DNA of 64,000 nt from positions 558,001 to 622,000 of the forward strand of contig NZ_JAPEPW010000004.1 in NCBI RefSeq assembly GCF_026339955.1. Reading direction: 5' to 3'. Source of the stretch: Streptomyces sp. NBC_01549 (lineage in GTDB: Bacteria; Actinomycetota; Actinomycetes; Streptomycetales; Streptomycetaceae). The notes under the pieces were generated by a model. The model had not been told where the DNA came from. It saw only the letters and a list, made by a program, of their open reading frames with translations, and ran no database searches. A program made the position numbers and the translations under genes. Shown one piece after another: positions 18,019 through 26,478 of this stretch. Position 1 is the stretch's first letter. The number at the start of each line of letters is the position of its first letter.

Positions 18019-18912
18019 TGCTCTACTGGATCGCCACGCGGATCTTCGCGTGTCTGGTCCTGCTCTCCCGATCCTCCGCGGCGAAGGAGGTCGAGATACT
18101 GATCGTGCGGCACGAAGTCGCCAACCCGCCCCTCCCGGGACGCCCGCCGATACCCGAAGAGCTGCGCGACCTGATCGTCCGGCTCGGCACCGAGAATCCA
18201 CGATGGGGCTTCCGGCGCATCCACGGCGAACTCCGCCGCCTCGGGCACAAGGTCAGCCCGGCCACCGTCCCCCGCACCCCGTGCACCGCCGGCCTCGGCC
18301 CAGCCCCGCGCCGGCATCCCGCGCGCGGCGAACGGGCCGCCTTCCTCAAGGCCCAGACCCACGGCCTGCTCGCCACCGATCTCTTCCACGTCGACACCGT
18401 CAGCCTGCAGCGGCTGTACGCGCTGTTCGTCATGGAGGTCCGCACCCGCACCATCCACATCCCGGGGGTCACCGCACACCCCACCGCAGCCTGGGCCACC
18501 CAGCACGCCCGCCACCTGCTCTGGCAACTCGGCGAAAGCACGGGTGAGTTCACGCACTTGGTCCGCGACCGGGACGCGAAGTTCACGGCCGCGTTCGATA
18601 CCGTCTTCGCCAGCGAGGGCATCAACGTCACCCAAAAATCCCTCCGCGCCCTCCCCACTGCAATCCCCACGCCCAGCGGTTCGTACGCTCAGCACGCGAG
18701 GAGTGCACCGACCGGCTCCTGATCTTCGACCGCAGCCACGCCGAGAAGATCCTCAACGACTACGCACGCCACTTCAACCGGCATTGGCCGCATTAAGGCC
18801 GGGGCCAACTCGCGCCGCTGGACGATGCCAACGTCATCCCACTGCCACCAGCCCGGACCGAACGCCGGCAAGCCGTCGTCGGACTGATCAATGAGTACCA
18901 CCGAGCCAGCTG
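18019..18912 (+). pseudogene. Integrase-core (rve) transposase, broken
   Basis: Starts like a full rve transposase (MLYWIATRIFACLVLLSRSS). About 50 codons are missing between VRHEVA and GRPPIPEELRD. It continues through RWGFRRIHGELRRLGHKV, LLATDLFHVDT and FTHLVRDRDAKFTAAFD. It then changes frame near 18640 (SAREECTDRLLIFDRSH, YARHFNRHWPH) with a stop at about 18796. A deletion, a frameshift and a stop make it inactive. Confidence 0.8.
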
Positions 18913-19033
18913 ATCGTCCGGCAAAGCCACAGCTCACAGGCGGTGAAGCCAATCTGAAGCGTTATGGGGTGCTGTTCGCGGTACTTGGCGAGTCTGCGGC
19001 CGAAACAGCCAGTTTCCCAGGGGACACCGCAGC

Positions 19034-19618
19034 TCATGCGATTGTTGACAGCGGGGTCGTGTCCGCCGCGTGGTGCAGCCCGTGGGCTTCTCTGCGGGGA
19101 ATCCGGTACAGCACACACGGGCGAAGCGGCCCCTGGGGCACGCTCGGATCCTCGAAGTCGTCGGCCGGGTCCCGGGTCATGCCGATCCGGCGCATCACTG
19201 CCTGGGAACGAAGGTTGTGGACGGTCGTCGACGCCACCACTTCCGGCAACCCGAGGGCCTCGAAGGCGAAAGCCAGGCAGGCCAGGGCGGCCTCGGTGGC
19301 GTAACCGTGACCCCACGCCGAACGCATCAACCGCCAACCGATATCCACTCCCGCGAACGGCATATCCTTACCCACCTCGTCCAAGCCGGCGCGGCCGATG
19401 AACTCACCGGTCTCCCGTGCTTCGAGCGCCCACCACCCAAAACCTCGCTCGTCGAACTCGGCCTGCATGAGTGCCACCGCGGCATCGCTCTGCTCCCGCG
19501 TCAGCAGTTCCCCCAGGTGTTCTCGGACTTCGGGATCGGCGTTCATAGCCGCCCACGGTTCGAGGTCGGACTCCCGCCACCGGCGGAGCAGAAGACGATC
19601 GGTTCGCAGCTCTGGCAT
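19034..19618 (-). CDS. GNAT-family N-acetyltransferase (RimJ/RimL type)
   Basis: 194 residues. It begins with ELRTDRLLLRRWRESDLEPW, the classic RimJ/RimL-like start, and has the acetyl-CoA pyrophosphate-binding motif RSAWGHGYATEA and ASTTVHNLRSQAVMRRIGM. It should transfer an acetyl group to an amine, either a protein N-terminus or a small molecule. Length is typical. The start ATG 19618 gives MPELRTDRL. Neighbours are transposase remnants only, so context does not suggest a substrate. Confidence 0.87.
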   Translation of the reverse strand: MPELRTDRLLLRRWRESDLEPWAAMNADPEVREHLGELLTREQSDAAVALMQAEFDERGFGWWALEARETGEFIGRAGLDEVGKDMPFAGVDIGWRLMRSAWGHGYATEAALACLAFAFEALGLPEVVASTTVHNLRSQAVMRRIGMTRDPADDFEDPSVPQGPLRPCVLYRIPRREAHGLHHAADTTPLSTIA

Positions 19619-19779
19619 GCCACCCAGCCAACCCGAACAGGATCAGGGTGTCGATCGGTTATGTCGAACCCTATGGTGCTCGTCCATTCCGGAGCCGCTG
19701 CGCAGATCCTCACGGCTTACACCACCCGGCGGGACACCATCCCGTCACGACCCGAAGTAACCCACACCGTTAAAGATCT

Positions 19780-19990
19780 CTAGCGGGAGGCAGCTGAGTT
19801 CAGACGTCTCCAGCAGATCAGTGCGCAGCCCAGGGTGAGGAAGGCTTTGTGGGTGCCGTCGCGTATCTCCCAGCGGATCCGCAGACGGCGGAACCAGCGC
19901 AGCTGGGCGAACGCGCGTTTCATGACTCAGTGTTGGGTGCCCAGACCAGAGCCGTGCTCCGTGTTGGGGCGGGCGATCAGCGGCTTGTCA
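19780..19990 (-). pseudogene. IS5-family transposase, C-terminal remnant
   Basis: The reverse strand reads NTEHGSGLGTQH, an in-frame TGA, then VMKRAFAQLRWFRRLRIRWE and FLTLGCALICWRRL before a stop at 19780. FRRLRIRWE...LGCALICWRRL is the standard IS5 ending. Confidence 0.75.
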
Positions 19991-19997
19991 AGCACAT

Positions 19998-20275
19998 ATG
20001 AGAGCGGCACTCCTCCAGCCCGTCGGCGAGCCGGATGAGGCGGAACTGGTGGCCTACCTGGACGCCGGCCACGTCCTCATCGACGTCATGGAAGTGTTCG
20101 ATGAACGCGCCGGACAGCGAGACGTGGTGCGTTTCCACGTAGTGCGGGGCCGGACACGACGTCATCACCGGAAGCGCCCACCGGCACTCTCTGGGATGCT
20201 CTTCGCTGGTCACCGACGGCACCTGGCTGTGGCGCCAGGACTTACCACCGTTGATCATCGGCGGGTGAAGGCAAA
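19998..20275 (+). pseudogene. Decayed conserved hypothetical protein
   Basis: LLQPVGEPDEAELVAYLDAG followed by DVMEVF reads in one frame, and SLVTDGTWLWRQDLPPLI in another. Together they match a small Streptomyces family with the pattern DGTWLWxxDL. At least one frameshift separates the two parts. Confidence 0.45.
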
Positions 20276-20360
20276 CGAACACCGAGATCGCCAGGCCCAA
20301 CCCGCGGGGAGCAGCGATCCTTGAGTTCACCAAGATCGTCTGCGTTCGCCCCGCTCGCCC

Positions 20361-21146
20361 GTGCCTCAGGCTGCGCACGGACGTCGCGACCAGGTCCACT
20401 GGTCCGTGGGCGACATCGACCGTGCCAGGTTCCTGTTCGACCACGACACGCCGCCCATCTGGTCGGCGTCCGGCCGGGTCGAGGTCAGCAAGGCCGACAA
20501 CTGCGAGTGGCTGCTGCGGATACTGCCACTGTCCGCGGCCCGCCCGGTGGAGAGCACCACGACCGGGACCGGCGCGGAAGTCCTCGTCCAAACGGGGGTG
20601 CCGGGCGCGCTCACGCTGCGGCGCGCGCGGGATGCGGAGCGCCACTCCAGGGTGGATCTCAGCATCGAGTCACGCGAATACAAGGCGACCTTGTTCGCCG
20701 ATTCCGACAGCCCGTCCGAGGGCGGTGGCATCATCGGAATCGGCCCCGGGCCTACGCTGCTCCAGACCACGGGTGACGGGGGCTGGGAACTGCACGTCAC
20801 CCCACTCGACGAACTGCGCACCTTCGACCAGGAGATCAGCGGCACGGCCGGGGAGGTGCTCCGCTACACGGGGCCGCCCGCCACCGCACGGGTCATCAGC
20901 CGGTCGTGGCACAAGTGGTCCGGCATGGTCTCGGTCCGCACTCTGACCCCCGAGCTCTTCTGGCAGAAATGGGTCCTCGCCATGGGCGGCCTGTCGGGCC
21001 GACTCCGACGCGAGAGGCTGAAACTGCTTCCCGGAATGCTGGTGGTGATCGACGCGCCCCGTGACGGGCACGGCTGGCGGATCCGGGTCGGGACCGGCGG
21101 CCGGCGCGGATCCGGCAAAGGTGACGACGACATCAGGGACCTCTGA
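20361..21146 (+). CDS. Hypothetical protein of unknown family
   Basis: A 261-residue frame with good Streptomyces codon bias and no shadow partner. I do not recognise the family. It is mixed alpha/beta without signal peptide or membrane segments. Motifs visible are EWLLRILPLSAARPVEST, GPGPTLLQTTGDGGWELHVT and RLKLLPGMLVVIDAPRDGHG. The N-terminus abuts a decayed gene, and the first 15 residues look non-native, so it may be a 5'-truncated larger protein. It converges on the lipoprotein gene at 21225. Confidence 0.5.
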   Translation: MPQAAHGRRDQVHWSVGDIDRARFLFDHDTPPIWSASGRVEVSKADNCEWLLRILPLSAARPVESTTTGTGAEVLVQTGVPGALTLRRARDAERHSRVDLSIESREYKATLFADSDSPSEGGGIIGIGPGPTLLQTTGDGGWELHVTPLDELRTFDQEISGTAGEVLRYTGPPATARVISRSWHKWSGMVSVRTLTPELFWQKWVLAMGGLSGRLRRERLKLLPGMLVVIDAPRDGHGWRIRVGTGGRRGSGKGDDDIRDL

Positions 21147-21224
21147 CCGCTGACGACTGCGTGTGATCGCTGCCGGCCGCCCTGGGAGACGGCTGTCGAC
21201 CTGCCGCGGCGGGCTCGGGCGGTG

Positions 21225-22394
21225 TCACTCGCGATAGCGGGGCGCAGGCGGGTAGAAATCCCCGTACCTGCCCAACCACCGTTCGTGCAGGGCGCGGAGC
21301 TTGCCCGAGGCGCGCAGGCGAGCGAGCACGCCGTTGACGAAGCGGACGAGCTCCGGCGTCTTCTTCGCGACGGCGATTCCGTGCGGCTCGTAGGTGAACC
21401 GCGGGCCGGTGATGCGGGTGGTGGGGTCCTGGGCGCTCAGTCCGGCGAGGACGTTGTCGGTGGTCGACACGGCGGCCACGGCGCCCTGTTGCAGCAGTAC
21501 GAGGCAGTCGGTCCAGTCGGCGACGGTCACCGGCCGCACGTTCGGGCGGGCGCGGCGCAACTCGTCCAGTGAGGTGGTGCCCTGGGCCGTGCACACCTTC
21601 TGCCCGGCGAGATCAGCCAGGTTCTTCACCGTGGAGGTGTCGGGGACGAGGACGCGCTGGCCGGAATCGAGGTAGTCGCTGCTGAACAGCACCCGCTCCA
21701 TGCGCTCGCAGGTGATCGTCATGGAGTGGGCGACCAGGTCGACCTCGCCGCGTTCCAGTATCTCGATGCGCCGCGAGGACGGCACGGTCTTGAACTGCAC
21801 CCGGTCCGGCCGCCCGAACAAGGCGCGGGAGATCTCCCGCACCAGGTCGATGTCGAGCCCGTTCAGCTGTCCGGTGACGGAGTCGCGATAGCCGAAGAGA
21901 TAGGTGTTCTGGTCCACTCCCACGATCAGCCGACCGCGTGCGACGATCCGCTCCATCGCCGTACCGCTCGGCATCCGGCCGCCCGGTTCCGGCATGCGGT
22001 CCGGGGGCTTCAGTGACCGCAGCCGATCGCAATCCTCGCCGGTCCCGGCTCGTGTGCCCGCGGACGCACTGTCGGCAGGCGCGTGCTGCCCGGCGGGTGA
22101 ACGACGGTGCGGGGCGGACGAGTCTGTGCAGGACACCGTCAGCGTCATCGCGGCCAGCGACGCCACGACCGCGGGAAGGAGCCGGTGGCGGAACGGGGCC
22201 CGGCCAGGCACCCCTTGCCCGCGTGCACCCCCGCACCGGCGAGCAGCGGGCGGTGGCGGACACCTGGTCCCCGCGGCATCCGACGACATCCCCGAGGGTC
22301 CTCCGGCCGACGCTCCGGAGTCCTGCTCGGTGTCCGCCGCCGATGCCCCGCCGGGCAGCTGTCCCTCTTCTCCACTTCCCCGAAGTTCCTTCAC
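21225..22394 (-). CDS. Glutamate-type ABC transporter substrate-binding lipoprotein
   Basis: 389 residues. An unusually long polar N-terminus (about 70 residues) precedes a hydrophobic segment and lipobox-like LTVSC, so the mature protein is probably a lipoprotein on the outer face of the membrane. The SBP_bac_3 domain follows: RGRLIVGVDQNTYLFGYRD, LNGLDIDLVREI, ERGEVDLVAHSMTITCERM, then VVAAVSTTDNVLAG-like hinge sequence. It should bind an amino acid such as glutamate. No permease or ATPase gene is adjacent, so it may act as an orphan binding protein or sensor. The GTG at 22394 is the longest start; a start nearer the signal sequence is possible. Confidence 0.8.
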   Translation of the reverse strand: MKELRGSGEEGQLPGGASAADTEQDSGASAGGPSGMSSDAAGTRCPPPPAARRCGGARGQGVPGRAPFRHRLLPAVVASLAAMTLTVSCTDSSAPHRRSPAGQHAPADSASAGTRAGTGEDCDRLRSLKPPDRMPEPGGRMPSGTAMERIVARGRLIVGVDQNTYLFGYRDSVTGQLNGLDIDLVREISRALFGRPDRVQFKTVPSSRRIEILERGEVDLVAHSMTITCERMERVLFSSDYLDSGQRVLVPDTSTVKNLADLAGQKVCTAQGTTSLDELRRARPNVRPVTVADWTDCLVLLQQGAVAAVSTTDNVLAGLSAQDPTTRITGPRFTYEPHGIAVAKKTPELVRFVNGVLARLRASGKLRALHERWLGRYGDFYPPAPRYRE

Positions 22395-22580
22395 ACTGCC
22401 CCGCAGCCCTCGGAACCCATCCGAAGACGCCGTCCGGCGCCCTGGTCCCGCACGTACTCGTCGGCGGTGACGCGTTCACGTCGACTCGCGGTTCCCTCCG
22501 TCGCGCAGAACACCAGGTATGTGCGGCCAACTGGCTGTCCTCTGGCTCCGGTTGAGGAGTCAGGTCAAGGAAGTCAGGCG

Positions 22581-22985
22581 GTGTGGGTGTCGATCGGCAC
22601 GCTAGCTCTGACCATGGGGCAGAGCGGACAGGCCGGAGCCGCCGGCGACGCCGCGTACTTCAACATGCGGGACATCACCGGCCACAACTTCGTCATCGAG
22701 ATCACCAGGCCAGAAGTCATCAAGGAAGCCGGTGGCATCGTCAGGAGCGGGGAACCCAAGGTCGTCATCGGCCGCATCATCAAGCGCGCGGCCAGCTACA
22801 ACCCCCAGTGGGACTTCCACTACAACCCGGACACCATCAGCTTCGCCGACGCGGCCATCGAGGTCTGCGACGCCACCATTCCCTACGTCGAGGACCACCT
22901 GGACGAAGTCGGCGGCCCCTTCCTCCCCGGCCTCTACTGGTGCCCCTGGACCGGCCGCCTCACCGCAGAAGTCACGCCTCGTTAA
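22581..22985 (+). CDS. BP74 N-terminal-like (calmodulin-binding-protein-related) secreted protein
   Basis: 134 residues: a short hydrophobic start (SIGTLALTMGQSGQAGAAG), then one compact domain running YFNMRDITGHNFVIEIT, VVIGRIIKRAASYNPQWDFH, YNPDTISFADAAIEVCDATI and GLYWCPWTGRLTAEV. This matches the BP74 N-terminal domain family, first seen in a Dictyostelium calmodulin-binding protein and now common in Streptomyces. Function in bacteria is unknown. GTG 22581 has AAGGAAG upstream. The signal peptide looks short, so the 5' end may have been trimmed. Confidence 0.6.
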   Translation: MWVSIGTLALTMGQSGQAGAAGDAAYFNMRDITGHNFVIEITRPEVIKEAGGIVRSGEPKVVIGRIIKRAASYNPQWDFHYNPDTISFADAAIEVCDATIPYVEDHLDEVGGPFLPGLYWCPWTGRLTAEVTPR

Positions 22986-23127
22986 CCCCGTTCCATGCCC
23001 CCAGCTGCGAACGGTAGTGCTGTCGGGGGGGGCTTGATCTGACGCTCAACCGCCGGTCGGCTGGCTCCCTTGTCCGGGTGCCCACGCCGCAGCGGCGCCT
23101 GGCCGCTGTGCAGCGTGGCCCGGGAGG

Positions 23128-23371
23128 CTAGGGTCTGTCCGGCGGACATGCCGCAGACGCGGGGCTTGGCACGCCCTCCCCCAGAGGGGGTACCCCCAGC
23201 GGCGTTGTCGTCACTCGCCGACTCCCCCACTCTCGACTTCGCTCGAGCGGGGGGACCCTCATCGCGTCGACGCCCTCCTCCGCCTTGCAGCTGCACGCAC
23301 CAAGCCCCGCTCACCAGCGTCGATAAGGCACCGTCGCTTCCCTCCGGCCTGATCCGCCGGACAGGCCCTAG
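23128..23371. mobile_element. 244-bp MITE with imperfect terminal inverted repeats
   Basis: CTAGGGTCTGTCCGGCGGA at 23128 is matched in inverse by TCCGCCGGACAGGCCCTAG ending at 23371. The core has an internal hairpin (CTCCCCC ... CGGGGGGA, about 23222-23254) and no coding sequence. The outer TA on both sides fits a 2-bp target duplication. The right end lies in the stop codon of the HNH remnant. Its end sequence differs from the 12343 MITE, so it is another family. Confidence 0.8.
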
Positions 23372-23600
23372 CGGGCGAGGGTGACGTGGATGGGCTGGTC
23401 GGGGCAGTGGGCCAGGCCCTCGGCGAGGGTGGCTTGTTCGGTGGGGGCGACGGTGAGGTGGTAGCGGGTTTTGTCGGCGACCCAGTCGGTGAGGTACTGG
23501 CACCAGTATCCGGCATAGGGGGCATCCAGTCCCTGGGGTCCGTGTCGGCTTTGGACCGGTTGGAAGCGCGCGGGTTCGCGATTCCTGGACCTGAACAGAG
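23368..23600 (-). pseudogene. HNH endonuclease (DUF1524-type), C-terminal remnant
   Basis: The reverse strand reads RFQPVQSRHGPQGLDAPYAG, YWCQYLTDWVADKTRYHLTV and APTEQATLAEGLAHCP before a TAG stop at 23368-23370. It resembles the C-terminal end of secreted DUF1524/HNH nucleases. The catalytic HNH part is gone. The stop codon shares its last base with the MITE. Confidence 0.5.
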
Positions 23601-23749
23601 CGGTACCCGCGCGTGGTGGGGAGCCCAGCGTCGGCATGGGGCCGAGTTCGTTCGACTCTGCTGCGCATTTCGCTGGGGCGTGCGGGGTCACCGTGTCGGG
23701 GCCGGCAGCTGCGAGGTGACGTGGGGGCGTCAGGTTTTCCGGTGCTCGC

Positions 23750-25093
23750 TCAGAACAGTGCTGGGCCCTCGCCGCTGGTGTCCACGATGATGGGCCGGAA
23801 CTGGGCAGGGAGGTCGTCCAAGCGGTCAGGACCGGCCGCGGCGGCCAGGGCAGGGGCCGTCTCGGCCAGCCAGATGCGAAACCGCTCGGCGGCTTCGCGG
23901 TAGGGGACTCGCGCCAGGACACGGTGCTCGCCGGAGGGGCAGAAGTCGACGGCGACCGTGAACAGGCAGGAACGGGGCGCCTGGTGACTGCCCGTCCAGG
24001 ACACGCGCAGGACACCGCAGGGCTTGCGCCCGCGGGGAGCGCGGTGGGTCGGGCGCAGTGATCGGCAGGCTGTGTGGGCGGTCCATGCGGCGAGGTGCGG
24101 CAGGGGCAGGGTGGTGCGTGCGCGGCAGCCGGGGCAGCGGTGCCAGTGGCGGAGCCAGTCGTCGGTGTCGGTGTGGAAGAGGCGTGTGTAGCGGTTCGCC
24201 ACGCGGATGTCGTTGCTGTACAGGTGGTCGGGGCGTTCCAGTGTGTTGCAGGACTGGCAGAGGGGGGCGCGGACGTAGCCGTGTTCGTGGCAGTGGTCGA
24301 GGACTGTGGCGGGCGCAGTGCGGCAGACAGCGCACGCCCACCCAGCCACCCTGCGGGAGGTACCGGGCTTCCTGCTGAGCACCGAGTACAGCTGGCCTTG
24401 CAGCTCTGCGTTGTACGGGCGCAGTGAGGTGGTGGGGCCGTCGGGGCTCGTCGGCTGCCGACCGTCGGCGTCTCGGGCCTGCCGGGGGTAGGAGGGCGGC
24501 TCGGTGACGGCTGCGCCTGCCTGGCGGGTCCGTGCGGCTTGCACCCACTGCGTTTCGGTGTGCTCGGCCGCATCCAGCAGCCTGACCACAGCGCGCGGCA
24601 GCCACCACGTCCGCTGCGTCCCGTCGCGGGTCTGCTCCACGAGTATCTGTCGCCAGTCGATCCCCGCCAGATGGTACGGCCGGCCGACTTCGCGTCGTGC
24701 TGCCCGCGCGGGGCCGCCCGGCTCCTGCAGTTCCCGCGTGATGCGCCGGCGCCAACGCAACGGCGTCTCCTCGTCGTACTCCTGCCTCGGCGCCCCACGA
24801 AACGGACCGATGCGGAGGAGGTCCTGCCGGTCCATTCCCACCGCGTTCAGTTCCGCGGCCGCCCGGCGCACCTGAGCCTCCGGAACACTCCACTGACCGC
24901 CGCTCGCCCTCACCGTCGCCACCACATGGCTGCCGAGCAGGACGTACCCCACCCGGGCATGGGCAGGAGAGCAGGTGAATGCCCCAGAAGCCGTCGGCAC
25001 AGCACTGTCGGCCGTCAAATCGACCCACAGAGCGTCCGCGGCACCCAGGGTGATCAGGCCGTCCGTGCGACCGGGCATGACACGCTCTGACAT
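23750..25093 (-). CDS. Endonuclease VII-domain protein
   Basis: 447 residues. The recombination endonuclease VII zinc/HNH-like motif is at about residues 250-285: CAVCRTAPATVLDHCHEHG, then VRAPLCQSCN, two CxxC pairs around DHCH. It would cut branched or irregular DNA, a role known for phage T4 endonuclease VII. The flanking 240 N-terminal and 150 C-terminal residues are shared by Streptomyces homologues but have no assigned function; a third Cys/His cluster sits at HWHRCPGCRART. It lies next to a DUF1524/HNH remnant, hinting at a nuclease-rich mobile or defence segment. ATG 25093 is the natural start (MSERVMPG). Confidence 0.82.
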   Translation of the reverse strand: MSERVMPGRTDGLITLGAADALWVDLTADSAVPTASGAFTCSPAHARVGYVLLGSHVVATVRASGGQWSVPEAQVRRAAAELNAVGMDRQDLLRIGPFRGAPRQEYDEETPLRWRRRITRELQEPGGPARAARREVGRPYHLAGIDWRQILVEQTRDGTQRTWWLPRAVVRLLDAAEHTETQWVQAARTRQAGAAVTEPPSYPRQARDADGRQPTSPDGPTTSLRPYNAELQGQLYSVLSRKPGTSRRVAGWACAVCRTAPATVLDHCHEHGYVRAPLCQSCNTLERPDHLYSNDIRVANRYTRLFHTDTDDWLRHWHRCPGCRARTTLPLPHLAAWTAHTACRSLRPTHRAPRGRKPCGVLRVSWTGSHQAPRSCLFTVAVDFCPSGEHRVLARVPYREAAERFRIWLAETAPALAAAAGPDRLDDLPAQFRPIIVDTSGEGPALF

Positions 25094-25224
25094 ACCGACA
25101 GGCTAACGGCCCGCAACGCGGCAACGGGTCTCCAAGCTCCTCGGTCAGCAGGGCCGCCGTCCGCAACTCCTTATTCCTGAGCATCCGGTTCGTCAGCATG
25201 GTGGAGCCGGAAGTGTTGCTCGAA

Positions 25225-25470
25225 GTCATGACACCCAGTCTTCGGGTCCCAGTTGCAGGGCACTTGCACCCGGCTTGCCCCGCCCGGCCCGTGCGAAGCC
25301 GAGCACGATGCCCACGTCGGGATGCGGCACCAACTCCTGTGGTCAGGGCGTTCAGGTCCCGCACGATCCGCTGGACCGGCACCCCCCGGTGCGGGGACGA
25401 GGCACCCGAAGCGGCCCGATCAGCCCCACGAAGTCGCCGGTGAGCAGTTCCGCCGAGGAGACCTTCATCG
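25225..25470 (-). pseudogene. Multiply frameshifted hypothetical gene
   Basis: Three reverse frames supply consecutive pieces of one apparent protein: MKVSSAELLTGDFVGLIGPL, then HRGVPVQRIVRDLNALTTGV, then HPDVGIVLGFARAGRGKPGA. No family name is offered. The rest of 25094-25494 holds nothing recognisable. Confidence 0.4.
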
Positions 25471-25494
25471 CGGCCTCGGCGAAGTGGAGATGCG

Positions 25495-26478
25495 TCAGCT
25501 TCGTCGGTCTCGCGCCACCGCCGCGCGGGCCGCACCCACCAGTGCGGCGTCCCCCGCGGGGCCGGCAGGCTTCATCGCACGAGTACGCCCTGCGCCGGCC
25601 GACAAGGCGTGACCCGGACCAGGTAGCGCGTCTCCTACGGAGCACTCCGGGGCTCCGGGAGGTAGTGAATCCGCGTCAGCATGTGGGTCGTCCGGCGTCC
25701 AGCCTCCGGTCACGAGACCGGTGGACAGAGCGGGGGCGACGAGGTCCCAGGAGCGGGCTATGGAGCCTCCGACGACCAGGGCGGTCGCGCCGAAGTCCAC
25801 CAGGCGCGGGCCCAGCACGACGCCGAGTCCGGTGAAGACGTCGTCCAGCACCCGCTGGGCCCGTTCCTCCCCCGCTCTGGCCCGTCCGGCAATGTCGTGT
25901 ACATCGGCGGTGGGGTCGCCGTAGCGGGCGAGGATCGCCCGGCGTGAGACGGAGTCCTCCAGCGGCCGGCCACCGATCTCGGTGAGGTCCATCCGCCCCT
26001 CGGGTGGTACGCCGGGACCGTTGTCGCAGATGCGGCCGTCGGCGAGAAACGCCGAGCCGACACCGGTGCCGAGCGTGATGCCCAGGGCGCGGCGGTGCCC
26101 GCGGACGGTACCCGCGGACCACTCGCCGGTCAGGAAGGCGTGGGCGTCGTTGAGGAACACGACGTCGCCGGGACGCTGTCGCAGTCCGTCGAGGAGTGCT
26201 GCTCGCACGTCCATCCCGTACAGGGCGTCGAGCTTGCCCACGCCCTTGAAGAGGGCAATCCCCCTCGCGTAGTCGAACGGCCCGGGCACCGCCACACCCC
26301 ACCGCGCACCTGGAGGTACTGACAGCCCGTCGGCGCAGTGTCGTAGGCAGCCGAGGATGTCGTCGGCGCCGCCGTCCGCGTCGAGCGGCTTGCGCGTACG
26401 GCTGGTGACACGTCCGTCGCGCAGGTCGACGAGCGCCGCGGTGACATGGGTGCCGCCGATCTCCAGGACGGGAATCAA
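25495..26478 (-). CDS. ROK-family sugar kinase
   Basis: 327 residues of the ROK (repressor/ORF/kinase) family without the DNA-binding N-terminus, so a kinase. Motifs: LEIGGTHVTAALVD (phosphate 1), VAVPGPFDYARG, FLNDAHAFLTGEW with the catalytic Asp, LGITLGTGVGSAFLADG (phosphate 2), LVVGGSIARSWD. The usual zinc-binding Cys cluster is absent. The TTG start at 26478 overlaps the stop of the isomerase gene (TTGA), so the two are translationally coupled. A glucokinase or fructo/mannokinase role fits an operon with mannose-6-phosphate isomerase. The C-terminal 60 residues are atypical but end with the expected DAALVGAARAA. Confidence 0.85.
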   Translation of the reverse strand: MIPVLEIGGTHVTAALVDLRDGRVTSRTRKPLDADGGADDILGCLRHCADGLSVPPGARWGVAVPGPFDYARGIALFKGVGKLDALYGMDVRAALLDGLRQRPGDVVFLNDAHAFLTGEWSAGTVRGHRRALGITLGTGVGSAFLADGRICDNGPGVPPEGRMDLTEIGGRPLEDSVSRRAILARYGDPTADVHDIAGRARAGEERAQRVLDDVFTGLGVVLGPRLVDFGATALVVGGSIARSWDLVAPALSTGLVTGGWTPDDPHADADSLPPGAPECSVGDALPGPGHALSAGAGRTRAMKPAGPAGDAALVGAARAAVARDRRS

